The notes: generated by a model not told the origin, from the sequence alone. A stretch of 64,000 nucleotides of DNA from Streptomyces sp. NBC_01451 (GCF_036227485.1 NZ_CP109479.1:7130001-7194000), one strand, 5' to 3'. Positions 44,948-54,024 are shown, numbered from the stretch's first letter. A program made the numbers and translations.

Positions 44948-45418
44948 TCAGCGCAGAGACCGCCGCTCGTCTACGTGGCGTGTCGGCACACCTAGGAACA
45001 CGTCGGGCATCGCAGAGCCGTAGAGGACGTTGAACGTCTCCAGTCGATAGGACCAGGCCCCATCACAACGGCCGACGAACCGATAGTTGATCTGCCATTG
45101 CAGCCATTGGTCACGAGCCAGACGCACGGCCGGCGGGCGCCGATTGCGTCGTGGCATGGCAAACATGCTCACCTCTGGTGGATCTACGCGCAGCAGTCCA
45201 TCGACCTCGCGGAGGATCGTCCCGGGGGCCGACAGATCCTGCACCTCTGTACTCGGCTCGAAGAAATCGGATTCCCGCATGGCGACCTCGTGAAGGCCAG
45301 CAATCATGCCCGGAGGCAGCAAGAATGCTGTTGGGGCGGCGTTTCTGCGAGCGGCCTCAGAGCCGCCGCGCGACTTCTTCGTCCACGACGTGCACACCCG
45401 CTGAACGACAACATCCAT
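44948..45418 (-). CDS. Hypothetical protein of the element
   Basis: 156 residues, ATG 45418. Contents: FFEPSTEVQDLSAPGTILREVDGLLRVDPPEVSMFAMPRRNRRPPAVRLARDQWLQWQINYRFVGRCDGAWSYRLETFNVLYG. The regular mix of hydrophobic and polar residues and the aromatic-rich middle suggest a folded protein, but I do not recognise the family. No ribosome site is obvious. Confidence 0.5.
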   Translation of the reverse strand: MDVVVQRVCTSWTKKSRGGSEAARRNAAPTAFLLPPGMIAGLHEVAMRESDFFEPSTEVQDLSAPGTILREVDGLLRVDPPEVSMFAMPRRNRRPPAVRLARDQWLQWQINYRFVGRCDGAWSYRLETFNVLYGSAMPDVFLGVPTRHVDERRSLR

Positions 45419-45763
45419 GACGCCATCATCGGGCGTGACGCCGCACTGCGGCCACAGAGTTACGTTTCGTGCCAGAACTGTGCCAGATTCTGCAGGGCAT
45501 CACGGGAAACAGCGGTCACCCACCCAGAGTCAGCCTCAGGTCATGACGCCGCTCAGCAGGAGGTCAGCGGGGACTGTGGACCCCGTAGAACCGAAGCTTC
45601 CCAAGCGAGACGAGCTGGGGATTGACGGGCGGCCTCGCCGGGCCGTCTCTGGGCCGTCGAAGGGGGGACCCACAGTGACCAACAACGGCCAATGACAACC
45701 CCTCGATCGCAGGTCAGCGAGGCGCCAACGTCTATCGCCCAAGGTCGCTCCGAGTCAACGTCA
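45419..45763. other. 345-bp element end before attR
   Basis: No convincing gene. TGCCAGA occurs twice at about 45471-45487, which could be an integrase arm site, and the region carries short ORFs in several frames only. Confidence 0.4.
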
Positions 45764-45851
45764 CTTCCTGCGCAACAAGCGCCAGGAGTGGGAGGAGTAC
45801 CGCAGCGAGGTGACCGCGTTCGAGCTGCGGAAGAACCTGCCGGTGCTGTAA
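45764..45851. repeat. attR: right 88-bp attachment repeat
   Basis: Exact copy of the glnA2 3' end including TAA, separated from glnA2 by the element. It is followed by the original glnA2 terminator. Confidence 0.93.
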
Positions 45852-45870
45852 CCGGGCGAGTGGCGGAACA

Positions 45871-45901
45871 GTCCCGGGGCCGCAGTCGGCGGCCCCGGGA
45901 C
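45871..45901. terminator. Original glnA2 terminator, stranded beyond the element
   Basis: GTCCCGGGGCCGC (45871-45883) pairs perfectly over 13 bp with GCGGCCCCGGGAC (45889-45901), loop AGTCG. It begins 20 bp after the attR copy of the glnA2 stop and now serves mainly the convergent VOC gene. Confidence 0.8.
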
Positions 45902-45908
45902 ACGGCCG

Positions 45909-46355
45909 CTAACTGGAGCCGGCCGCCGCCTCGGTCAGCAGCGCGTGCAACGGCTTTCCCGCCCGTTGCCGGTACTCCTGGATCGCCCAGCCGTTGCCGT
46001 CGGGGTCCTTGAAGTACATGAAGGTGGCGCCGTCGTCCGGCGAGTACTGCATCGGTTCCGACACCTCAAGGCCGCGTTCGACCAGCTCGGCGTGGGCCGC
46101 CTTGATGTCGGCGACGCACAGCTGGAGGCCCTGGTAGGAGCCCGGTGCGGGCGTCGGACCGTCCATCGTCTCCCAGATGGTGTCACCGAGGGCGATCGAA
46201 CAGCCCGAGCCCGGCGGCGTCAGCTGGACGATACGCATCCCCGGCATGACCTCCTGGTCGATGTCGACGTGGAAACCGGCCTTGTCGCGGTAGAAGTCCC
46301 TGGCCCGGTCGATGTCGCTCACGGGCAGCGGGATCACTTCGAGCGTGTACTGCAT
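45909..46355 (-). CDS. VOC (glyoxalase/bleomycin-resistance) family protein
   Basis: 148 residues, ATG 46355. Two beta-alpha-beta-beta-beta modules: LPVSDIDRARDFYRDKAGFHV and QLCVADIKAAHAELVERGLEV. EPMQYSPDDGATFMYFKDPDGNGWAIQEY is the typical last strand with the metal-ligand Glu. Members bind or modify small molecules, such as antibiotics or methylglyoxal; the substrate is unknown. It is likely the native neighbour of glnA2 before the insertion. Confidence 0.88.
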   Translation of the reverse strand: MQYTLEVIPLPVSDIDRARDFYRDKAGFHVDIDQEVMPGMRIVQLTPPGSGCSIALGDTIWETMDGPTPAPGSYQGLQLCVADIKAAHAELVERGLEVSEPMQYSPDDGATFMYFKDPDGNGWAIQEYRQRAGKPLHALLTEAAAGSS

Positions 46356-46448
46356 CGCTGGTCCTCCAGATCGCGTTCACGGAACGGCTCCCCTCACCGA
46401 AGCCGAAAACCGTGCGGGGCGCCACCGAAAAGAGCACAGACGCCGGGA

Positions 46449-47195
46449 TCAGAGGGCCCCTGGTGCCGGGAACACCCGCGCCACCGCCGCCGCGCGGCTG
46501 GACACTCCCAGGCGGCCGAACACGTTCTCCAGGTGCTTGCGGACCGTGCTCGGGGAGACCGTCAGCTGCGCGGCGATCTGCGGGGTGGCCATGCCCAGGG
46601 CCACACAGCGCAGGACGTCGAGCTCGCGTTCGGTCAGGCGGACGGGCTGACGGCGCCTGAGGGCCGCGTCGCGGTAGATCGCGTACAGATGGGGTCCCAG
46701 CAGGTACAGCGTGGTCATCTCGTCGTCGGTGAACGGCTTCGGATCCTCGCGGCAGAGGATGAAGACGCGGGTGCGGCCAGGAGCCGTCGGCAGGGCGACA
46801 CTCGCGATGGACTTCGCCGGGCGGAGGAACTCGGTGTACAGCGGCAGGTTCGTCAGCTCACGCACCGACATGAAGTCCCGCATCTGGAGCGCTATGGGGG
46901 TGGCCGGCGGGCGCGCGACGACCTCCTGGCACATGAGGTACTGGTGGCGCCAGCGCCAGTACGCGTCGCTCGCGCACTCCTCGAAATCGCATGGCGTCTC
47001 CTGCTCGTTCAGTGAACGCCGGGTCGGGATGTCCAGCTCCGAGAAGCTGACGGTGTCGCAGGGGACGAGGCGCCGGAGGCCGAACAGCAGAGACCTCGGC
47101 GGAACGTCGTCCGACGTGTCCTCCCGCGCCTCGGCGAGGACGTCCGCCATGCGTCGCAGATGGGTCTGGACCGTCGTACCGGCCGCTGGTGTCAT
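46449..47195 (-). CDS. LuxR-type HTH transcriptional regulator
   Basis: 248 residues from ATG 47195, which has GGGAGG 7 bp upstream; the frame from 47282 lacks one. C-terminal LuxR HTH: LTERELDVLRCVALGMATPQIAAQLTVSPSTVRKHLENVFGRLG at about residues 188-231. The N-terminal part (PCDTVSFSELD, SIASVALPTAPGRTRVFIL) resembles a GAF-like sensing domain. No response-regulator aspartate is visible. The target may be the divergent lipoprotein gene. Confidence 0.85.
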   Translation of the reverse strand: MTPAAGTTVQTHLRRMADVLAEAREDTSDDVPPRSLLFGLRRLVPCDTVSFSELDIPTRRSLNEQETPCDFEECASDAYWRWRHQYLMCQEVVARPPATPIALQMRDFMSVRELTNLPLYTEFLRPAKSIASVALPTAPGRTRVFILCREDPKPFTDDEMTTLYLLGPHLYAIYRDAALRRRQPVRLTERELDVLRCVALGMATPQIAAQLTVSPSTVRKHLENVFGRLGVSSRAAAVARVFPAPGAL

Positions 47196-47337
47196 GTCGG
47201 CCTCCCGGGGCCGGTTCTCGCCTGTCTGAGAATGTACGCCCGCGTGTTCCAGTGGCGCCGGGAATGCCGGAGATTCATTCATATCCGGAGATTCGTCATA
47301 TGACGAATGGGATACGGGGGCAGCCGCGCGCAGTGTC

Positions 47338-47368
47338 GGTACGGGCGGCCGGTCCGGCCGCCCGTACC
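47338..47368. promoter_or_regulatory. 13-bp perfect inverted repeat in the LuxR/lipoprotein intergenic region
   Basis: GGTACGGGCGGCC (47338-47350) and GGCCGCCCGTACC (47356-47368) pair perfectly across a 5-base centre. It lies 20 bp before the lipoprotein start and could be a regulator site or leader hairpin. Confidence 0.55.
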
Positions 47369-47387
47369 GGCCCTACGGAGACCTGCC

Positions 47388-48242
47388 ATGCGTACCCACC
47401 TGTCCCACTCGTCCGGTCTCGTCGGCGCCGCAGCCCTCGTCGCCGCGCTCCTCACCACCGGGTGCGGCGGCGCGCCCGGCACCGCCGAGGCCGCGAGCGC
47501 CGCCACGGAGTTCTCCGGTGTGCGGTTCACCCTCGGGTCCCGCGGCGACATCCGGGTCAGCGGGGAGTCGCGGGCCGACGTCCGCCCGATCGGGGCCTTC
47601 GCCTCGACCGAACAGCGCGCCCACCCCTTCACCCGGCCCGACGGCCAACTGCTGGTGGTGCTGCACCACCGGCCCGCCCCGCACACCCCGGATCGCGCCT
47701 CGCGGGGGTGGGCGACCCGGCCGTGGCCACCGGAGGAGCCCTCGGTCGAATCCGGGTTCCTGGTCGACACCGCGGACCGGGTGCGGGCCGACCTCGACGG
47801 GCACCCGCTGGAGCAACTGCGCCTGGGCACGATCCGGATCGACGTCACGGGGGCGGACACCGGGGACCTGGTCCGGCTCACTCTCTCCGCGTCGCGCGGG
47901 ACCACGGGGTCCGCGGGGCCGGATGAGCCGGACGCCCAGGCCTGCGGGGGCCTCGACCGCCGGACCAGTCACCGGGTCGTGCTCCCGGCGGTCGAGGCCG
48001 GGACACCCGTACCGGACGCCGCCGGGGAGCTGCGGAAACAGTGCCTCGACGTGCAGTACGCATCCCTGCCGGGCGGCGAACCGGCCGGCACCGTGCAGCG
48101 CGTTCTGGTGCCCATCGCCGGACAGCCGATCACCGCGGCCGTCGTACCGCCTCCCGACGGCACCGCGCCCCGCGGCCACGCACCCGGCGACACGGTGTCG
48201 ACCGACCTCTCCCGGCCCGCCACGATCGTCGTCGCGCGGTGA
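47388..48242 (+). CDS. Putative lipoprotein
   Basis: 284 residues from ATG 47388 with CTACGGAGAC upstream. Signal peptide with lipobox LLTTGC at about residues 23-28. The mature part (ATEFSGVRFTLGSRGDIRVS, GFLVDTADRVRADLDGHPLEQLRLGTIRIDVTG) is beta-rich and acidic, ending in a disordered Pro/Thr region. No family recognised. It is divergent from the LuxR gene, which may control it. Confidence 0.75.
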   Translation: MRTHLSHSSGLVGAAALVAALLTTGCGGAPGTAEAASAATEFSGVRFTLGSRGDIRVSGESRADVRPIGAFASTEQRAHPFTRPDGQLLVVLHHRPAPHTPDRASRGWATRPWPPEEPSVESGFLVDTADRVRADLDGHPLEQLRLGTIRIDVTGADTGDLVRLTLSASRGTTGSAGPDEPDAQACGGLDRRTSHRVVLPAVEAGTPVPDAAGELRKQCLDVQYASLPGGEPAGTVQRVLVPIAGQPITAAVVPPPDGTAPRGHAPGDTVSTDLSRPATIVVAR

Positions 48243-48520
48243 ACCCGCGGCCGTCTCCGTCATCCGGGAGCCTCTCCTGATCGCCCCTCCAGGTCGGCTC
48301 TCCAGGTCGCCCCCCCCGGCGACCTGCCCGGCGCCGTCTGCCGCGCCGGGCGAGGCCGACCGGAAAGACGGGCGGGACGACGCCGTCCGCCCGGGACGGC
48401 CACCGTGAGCCGGACTGCCGGCGGCCGGTCCGGAAACCCCGCTTCCCGCCCCGATGCTTCCACCAGGCTCTCCGGATAGGCTCAGGACCGCAGGACCTTG
48501 ATCCGACGGGAAGGCCCAGG

Positions 48521-51500
48521 ATGATGGCGCCGGGGCGCAGGAGCAGTACCTTCACGCGGCTGCTGCGGCACGGTTTCACCGATCCCTCCGCCGCCGAGCG
48601 GCTCCTCGACAGTGTCGAGCTCGCGCCGATGCGGGACGACCCGGTACTGCTCGACGCGCTGGGCGCGACCGCCGACCCGGATCTCGCGCTGCTCGGGCTC
48701 GTGCGGCTCGCCGAGGCGCAGGACGGCCGGACCGCCCGGCACGAGCTGCTGGACACGGTGATAGCGGCCAAGCCGCTGCGTGACCGGCTGCTCGGGGTGC
48801 TCGGCGCCTCCGCCGCCCTCGGCGACCATCTGATCCGGTATCCGCGCGACTGGCAGGCCCTCGTCATGTACGAACCCCGGGATCTCCATCCGGGGGTGGC
48901 GGAGTTCGAACGCGGGCTCGCCGAGGCCGACGACCCCGTGTCGCTGCGCGTCGCCTACCGGCGCTGCCTGCTGTCCATCGCGGCCCGTGACGTGTGCGGC
49001 ACCACCGACCTCGCCGAGACCGCCGCCGAGCTGGCCGACCTCGCCACCGCGACCCTGCGCGCCGCCCTCGCCATCGCCGGGGCCGCCGCGCCCGACGACG
49101 CCGCACTGTGCCGCCTCGCCGTCATCGCCATGGGCAAGTGCGGTGGCCATGAGCTCAATTACGTGTCCGACGTCGATGTCATCTTCGTCGGCGAGGCTGT
49201 CGACGGGGCCGACGAGGGGAAGGCTCTGCAGGCCGCGACCCGGCTCGCCTCGCATCTCATGCGGATCTGCTCCGAGACCACCATCGAGGGGAGCATCTGG
49301 CCCGTCGACGCCAACCTGCGCCCCGAGGGCCGCAACGGGCCGCTGGTACGCAGACTCAGCAGCCATCTCGCCTACTACCAGCGCTGGGCCAAGACCTGGG
49401 AGTTCCAGGCCCTGTTGAAGGCCCGCCCGGTCGCAGGCGACATCGAGCTGGGAGAGGCGTACGTCGACGCGCTCGCCCCGCTCGTCTGGCATGCCGCCGA
49501 GCGCGAGAACTTCGTCGTCGACGTGCAGAAGATGCGCCGCCGTGTCGTCGAGAACATTCCCATCGCCGAGGTCGAGCGGGAACTGAAGCTCGGGCCCGGT
49601 GGGCTTCGGGACGTCGAATTCGCCGTCCAGCTGCTCCAGTTGGTGCACGGGCGTGCCGACACCTCCCTGCGCAGCGGGACCACCCTGGACGCGCTGGACG
49701 CGCTCGCCGCCGGCGGGTACGTCGGGCGCGCGGACGCCGTGCAGCTCGACGACGCCTACCGGTTCCTGCGGTCCATGGAGCACCGGATCCAGCTGTTCCG
49801 GCTGCGGCGCACCCACCTCGTGCCCGAGAGCGAGGCCGATCTGCGGCGCATCGGGCGCTCCCTCGGGCTGCGCACCGACCCGGTGGCCGAGCTGAACCGG
49901 GAGTGGAAGCGGCACGCGTCCGTCGTACGGCGGCTGCACGAGAAGCTCTTCTACCGGCCGCTGCTCGACGCCGTCGCCCAACTGGCCCCCGGCGAGACCA
50001 GGTTGAGCACGGTCGCGGCCCGGGAGCGGCTGGTCGCGCTCGGGTACGCCGATCCGGCCGCCGCGCTCAGGCACCTGGAGGCGCTGGCCAGCGGGGTGAG
50101 CCGCAAGGCGGCCATCCAACGGACGCTGCTGCCCGTCCTGTTGGGCTGGTTCGCCGACTCCGCCAACCCGGACGCCGGGCTGCTCAACTTCCGCAAGGTG
50201 TCGGACGCGCTGGGCCGAACCCCCTGGTATCTGCGGCTGTTGAGGGACGAGGGGGCCGCCGCCGGGAACCTGGCGCGCGTCCTGTCCGCCGGGCGCCTCG
50301 CCCCCGACCTGCTGATGCGGGCCCCGGAGGCCGTCGCGCTGCTCGGCGACGGCGACGGGACGGGCGGGCTGGAGCCGCGCGAGCGGGACCAGTTGGAGCA
50401 GGAGATACTGGCCGCCGTCGGCCGCGCCGACACCGGCGAACAGGGCGTGTACGCCGCGCGCGGTGTCCGGCGCCGCGAGCTGTTCCGCACGGCCGCCGCC
50501 GACATCGTCGGCTCCTACGGCACCGAGCAGTCGCCCGCCGAGGCCGACCAGGGCGCGCTGGTGGACCAGGTCGGCGGCGCGATCTCCGACCTCACCGCGG
50601 CGACGCTCGCCGGGACCCTGCGGGCGGTCGTGCGGGACGGGTGGGGGGACACCCTGCCCACCCGCTTCGCGGTGATCGGCATGGGCCGCTTCGGCGGGCA
50701 CGAGATGGGCTACGGCTCCGACGCCGACGTCCTGTTCGTGCACGAACCCCGGGACGGCGTCGACGAGCACGAGGCCGCCAAGGCGGCGAACACCGTGGTC
50801 GCCGAGATGCGGCGGCTCCTCCAGGCACCCAGCGCCGACCCGCCGTTGCTCATCGACGCGGATCTGCGCCCCGAGGGCAAGTCGGGGCCGCTCGTCCGGA
50901 CCCTGACGTCGTACGAGGCGTACTACCGCCGTTGGTCCCTCGGTTGGGAGTCGCAGGCGCTGCTGCGGGCTGAAGTCGTCGCCGGGGACCTGGAGTTGGG
51001 GCGTCGTTTCATCGAGCTGATCGACCCGCTGCGTTACCCGGCGGAGGGGATCGGCGACGACGCGGCGCGCGAGATCCGGCGCCTGAAGGCGCGTATGGAG
51101 TCGGAGCGGATGCCTCGCGGCGCCGATCCGACCCTGCACACCAAGCTCGGGCGGGGCGGTCTCTCGGACGTGGAGTGGACCGTCCAGTTGCTGCAACTCC
51201 GGCACGGCTGGGCCGAACCGGGGCTGCGGACGACCCGTACCCGCGAGGCCCTCGCCGCCGCCTGCGCCGCCCAACTGATCTCCGGGGAGGACGCGGCGAT
51301 ACTGGACGAGGCGTGGGTCCTGGCCACCCGGGTGCGCAACGCCGTGATGCTGGTGCGCGGCCGGGCCGGGGACACCTTCCCCTCGGACGGGCGTGAACTG
51401 GGCGCGGTGGGACGGTACCTGGGGTACGGGCCGGGGCATGTCGGCGACATGATCGACGCGTACCGGCGGACCACCCGGCGGGCCCGCGGCGTCGTGGAGA

Positions 51501-51526
51501 CGCTGTTCTACGGGGCGCCGGGCTAG
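48521..51526 (+). CDS. glnE: Bifunctional glutamine synthetase adenylyltransferase/deadenylase
   Basis: 1001 residues. Two nucleotidyltransferase halves: the N-terminal adenylyl-removase with VIAMGKCGGHELNYVSDVDVIFVGE (about residues 203-228) and the C-terminal adenylyltransferase with VIGMGRFGGHEMGYGSDADVLFVHE (about 718-742). Each is followed by a helical regulatory part. GlnE adenylylates and deadenylylates GlnA1 in response to nitrogen state. The location a few genes from glnA2 matches the S. coelicolor order. Upstream 48243-48520 holds only short pyrimidine-rich repeats (CTCCAGGTCG twice). Confidence 0.95.
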   Translation: MMAPGRRSSTFTRLLRHGFTDPSAAERLLDSVELAPMRDDPVLLDALGATADPDLALLGLVRLAEAQDGRTARHELLDTVIAAKPLRDRLLGVLGASAALGDHLIRYPRDWQALVMYEPRDLHPGVAEFERGLAEADDPVSLRVAYRRCLLSIAARDVCGTTDLAETAAELADLATATLRAALAIAGAAAPDDAALCRLAVIAMGKCGGHELNYVSDVDVIFVGEAVDGADEGKALQAATRLASHLMRICSETTIEGSIWPVDANLRPEGRNGPLVRRLSSHLAYYQRWAKTWEFQALLKARPVAGDIELGEAYVDALAPLVWHAAERENFVVDVQKMRRRVVENIPIAEVERELKLGPGGLRDVEFAVQLLQLVHGRADTSLRSGTTLDALDALAAGGYVGRADAVQLDDAYRFLRSMEHRIQLFRLRRTHLVPESEADLRRIGRSLGLRTDPVAELNREWKRHASVVRRLHEKLFYRPLLDAVAQLAPGETRLSTVAARERLVALGYADPAAALRHLEALASGVSRKAAIQRTLLPVLLGWFADSANPDAGLLNFRKVSDALGRTPWYLRLLRDEGAAAGNLARVLSAGRLAPDLLMRAPEAVALLGDGDGTGGLEPRERDQLEQEILAAVGRADTGEQGVYAARGVRRRELFRTAAADIVGSYGTEQSPAEADQGALVDQVGGAISDLTAATLAGTLRAVVRDGWGDTLPTRFAVIGMGRFGGHEMGYGSDADVLFVHEPRDGVDEHEAAKAANTVVAEMRRLLQAPSADPPLLIDADLRPEGKSGPLVRTLTSYEAYYRRWSLGWESQALLRAEVVAGDLELGRRFIELIDPLRYPAEGIGDDAAREIRRLKARMESERMPRGADPTLHTKLGRGGLSDVEWTVQLLQLRHGWAEPGLRTTRTREALAAACAAQLISGEDAAILDEAWVLATRVRNAVMLVRGRAGDTFPSDGRELGAVGRYLGYGPGHVGDMIDAYRRTTRRARGVVETLFYGAPG

Positions 51527-51566
51527 TCGAGGCAGGTCCGTCAGGTTCCGGTGGGCCGCCGTCGCG

Positions 51567-52448
51567 TCATGGTTTGACCGGGAGCAGTGGGCCGCCCTGT
51601 CCCTGCACCGGGACCAGTTTCGGGAGGGCGTAGGGGAGCTTGCCGTACCAGAGGCGGGCCACAGCGAAGCCGAAGGCCAGGCACATGAGGCCGCCCACCG
51701 CGTCCAGCCAGAAGTGGTTGGCGGTCGCGACGATCACCACCAGGGTGGCCACCGGGTAGAGGAGCCCGAGCACGCGCACCCAGGGGACGGTGGCCAGCGC
51801 GAAGATCGTCAGGCCGCACCAGGTGGACCAGCCGATGTGCATCGACGGCATCGCCGCGTACTGGTTCGACACGTGCTTGAGGTCGCCGGAGGCCATCGAA
51901 CCCCACGTGTGGTGGACCATCACCGTGTCGACGAAGTCGCCGCCGTTCATCAGCCGGGGCGGAGCCAGCGGATACAGGTAGTAACCGACCAGAGCCACCG
52001 CCGTGGTCGCGAAGAGGGTCAGACGGGTCGCCGCGTACCGGCCGGGGTGACTGCGGTACAGCCACACCAGGACACCGAGAGTGACGACGAAGTGCAGCGT
52101 GGCGTAGTAGTAGTTCATGCCCACGATCAGCCATGTCACCGAGTTGACCGTGTGGTTGACCGACTCCTCGACGGCGATGCCCAGGCTGTGCTCGGCCTTC
52201 CAGAGCCAGTCCGCGTTGCGCAGCGCCTCGGCCTTCTGCTCCGGAACGGCGTTGCGGATCAGTGAGTACGTCCAGTAACTGATCGCGATCAGAAGGATCT
52301 CGAACCACAGCCGCGGCCGGCGCGGAGCGCGTACTCGGCGCAGGAGTCCCTTGACCACGCGGCCGTTCCCCTCCGCCGTCTCGTCCGTGACGGAGTGCGG
52401 TGCGGCCCGGTCGTGGCCTTCCCTTGTCGTCACGGTCGTCTCACCCAT
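51567..52448 (-). CDS. PAP2-family membrane phosphatase / phosphotransferase
   Basis: 293 residues from ATG 52448 (MGETTVTTREGHDRAAPHSV); a GTG at 52454 adds two. Six TM helices. Motif C2 appears as AAMPSMHIGWSTW and C3 as VATANHFWLDAVGG, with catalytic His residues. This is the PAP2-superfamily subgroup seen in inositol-phosphoceramide synthase-like and aureobasidin-related proteins. It would dephosphorylate or transfer a lipid phosphate head group at the membrane. The frame also reads in the shadow of neighbouring ORFs. Confidence 0.85.
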   Translation of the reverse strand: MGETTVTTREGHDRAAPHSVTDETAEGNGRVVKGLLRRVRAPRRPRLWFEILLIAISYWTYSLIRNAVPEQKAEALRNADWLWKAEHSLGIAVEESVNHTVNSVTWLIVGMNYYYATLHFVVTLGVLVWLYRSHPGRYAATRLTLFATTAVALVGYYLYPLAPPRLMNGGDFVDTVMVHHTWGSMASGDLKHVSNQYAAMPSMHIGWSTWCGLTIFALATVPWVRVLGLLYPVATLVVIVATANHFWLDAVGGLMCLAFGFAVARLWYGKLPYALPKLVPVQGQGGPLLPVKP

Positions 52449-52643
52449 GGACACAGAGTCTGCCAGATACGGCCCCCTCCCAGATCATCCCCTGGTCCTG
52501 TCCGACCCGCACGTCCTACGGTGGGGAGAGGCGGCCCGGAGTACTACCAGGGCACTGTCCGAAGCGGGGCGTTCTCCACCCTGAGAACGAGCCCGAGCCG
52601 GACGGTGGAGCCCCGGTACCCGGAAGCCCGGAGCCCGGGAGTG

Positions 52644-53801
52644 CTAATGGGAACGAGTGCGGTCGCCGGGAGCGGAGGCGGTCGAACCCCGGACCACCAG
52701 CTCCGGCATGAACACGAACTCGCTGTGCGGAGCGGGCGTACCGCCGATCTCCTCCAGGAGTGTGCGGACGGCGGCCTGGCCCATCGCCGGGACCGGCTTG
52801 CGGACCGTGGTGAGGGGCGGGTCGGTGAAGGCGATCAGGGGGGAGTCGTCGAAGCCCACGACCGAGACGTCCCGGGGGACCTCCAGGCCGCGCTGACGGG
52901 CCGCCCGTATCGCGCCCAGCGCCATCATGTCGCTCGCGCACACCACCGCCGTGCAGTCCCGGTCGATGAGCGCCGTGGCCGCCGCCTGGCCGCCCTCCAG
53001 GGTGTACAGGGAGTGCTGCACGAACCGCGTCTCGACGTCCTGCGCCGTCAGGCCCAGCAGGTCCTGCATCGTCCGCACGAAGCCCTCGATCTTGCGCTGC
53101 ACCGGCACGAAACGCTTCGGCCCCAGGGCCAGTCCGATACGGGTGTGACCGAGGGAGACGAGGTGCGTGACCGCGAGCGTCGTCGCCGCGCGGTCGTCGG
53201 GGGAGATGAACGGCGCCTGCACCTTGGGGGAGAAGCCGTCCACCAGGACGAACGGCACGCCCTGGGCGCGCAGTTGGTCGTAGCGCTGCATGTCGGCGGA
53301 GGTGTCCGCGTGCAGACCGGAGACGAAGATGATGCCGGCCACACCGCGGTCGACGAGCATCTCCGTCAGCTCGTCCTCCGTCGAGCCGCCGGGCGTCTGG
53401 GTGGCCAGAACCGGTGTGTAGCCCTGCCGGGTCAGGGCCTGCCCGATGACCTGCGCCAGGGCGGGGAAGATCGGGTTCTCCAGCTCCGGGGTGATGAGGC
53501 CCACCAGGCCCTCGCTGCGCTGCCGCAGCCGGACCGGGCGCTCGTAGCCCAGTACGTCGAGGGCGGCGAGCACGGTCTGGCGGGTGGTGGCGGCGACGCC
53601 CGGCTTCCCGTTCAGGACCCGGCTGACCGTCGCTTCGCTCACCCCCGCCTGGGCGGCGATGTCGGCAAGCCGTGTGGTCACAGGGCTGGACTGTACCGGC
53701 CGTCCCTCGCCTTGCCCACCGAACGGCCGCCGGGCACGGGCCGTCGAACGGCCCACCGGACGGCCGGGACGGCCGCTCGCCGCCGCGGGTTGCTGCGTCA
53801 T
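52644..53801 (-). CDS. malR: LacI-family maltose repressor MalR
   Basis: 385 residues from ATG 53801, with GGGAG 6 bp upstream. GTG 53681 (VTTRLADIAAQAGVSEATVS) gives the shorter 345-residue form; the extra 40 residues are low-complexity Arg/Pro. HTH LADIAAQAGVSEATVSRVLNGKPGVA, then LVGLITPELENPIFPALAQVIGQALTRQGYTPVLATQTPGG and the sugar-binding core. It is close in sequence to my memory of S. coelicolor MalR. It represses the divergent malEFG operon and amylases until maltose binds. Confidence 0.93.
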   Translation of the reverse strand: MTQQPAAASGRPGRPVGRSTARARRPFGGQGEGRPVQSSPVTTRLADIAAQAGVSEATVSRVLNGKPGVAATTRQTVLAALDVLGYERPVRLRQRSEGLVGLITPELENPIFPALAQVIGQALTRQGYTPVLATQTPGGSTEDELTEMLVDRGVAGIIFVSGLHADTSADMQRYDQLRAQGVPFVLVDGFSPKVQAPFISPDDRAATTLAVTHLVSLGHTRIGLALGPKRFVPVQRKIEGFVRTMQDLLGLTAQDVETRFVQHSLYTLEGGQAAATALIDRDCTAVVCASDMMALGAIRAARQRGLEVPRDVSVVGFDDSPLIAFTDPPLTTVRKPVPAMGQAAVRTLLEEIGGTPAPHSEFVFMPELVVRGSTASAPGDRTRSH

Positions 53802-53910
53802 CGCGCTCCCTCGTGTCTGGCACGTGTGTCTGGCGTCTGTGTCCGGAGTGGGTCCGGCGTCTGCCCGGAGTGGGTCCGGCAGGGGTCTGATGGGGCGTAC
53901 ATGGCAAGAG

Positions 53911-53930
53911 CTTGCAGAGTCTTGCACAAG
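53911..53930. promoter_or_regulatory. MalR operator candidate near malR
   Basis: CTTGCAGAGTCTTGCACAAG contains CTTGCA twice at 10-bp spacing. It is 110 bp upstream of the malR start and shares the CTTGCA element with the sites before malE and the amylase genes. Confidence 0.6.
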
Positions 53931-54024
53931 TGTCCCGGATCCCGCTCGGCAGGCGCAGAACAGGGGATCGGGCGGTCCACCGACAAGGGTCGCACGGGTC
54001 ACGGCGCGGTAACTGTCGACGGTT

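Larger units (their letters stand above)
35169..45851. mobile_element. Integrative element inserted in the 3' end of glnA2 (AICE-like, degenerate)
   Basis: Bounded by perfect 88-bp copies of the glnA2 3' end (35169-35256 and 45764-45851), unit length about 10.6 kb. The integrase gene abuts the left copy and reads toward it, as in actinomycete integrative elements. Contents: truncated integrase, GNAT protein, dead transposase, DUF6415/DUF6879/XRE genes, structured DNA, two-gene cargo unit, unknown ORFs. No Rep/RepSA, FtsK-like TraB or Spd gene is visible, so autonomous transfer is unlikely. Several cargo genes are visibly poorer in GC than the chromosome, indicating acquisition from outside. 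Confidence 0.88.

Noticed and set aside
45419..45763. tRNA gene as attachment site
   Set aside because: No cloverleaf sequence is present at either boundary; the repeat is glnA2 coding sequence.
35169..45851. Prophage or fully mobile conjugative element
   Set aside because: No capsid, terminase, replication initiator or FtsK-type transfer gene is recognisable.
48482..51439. 985-codon minus-strand frame
   Set aside because: It is entirely antisense to glnE, whose sequence is unmistakable.
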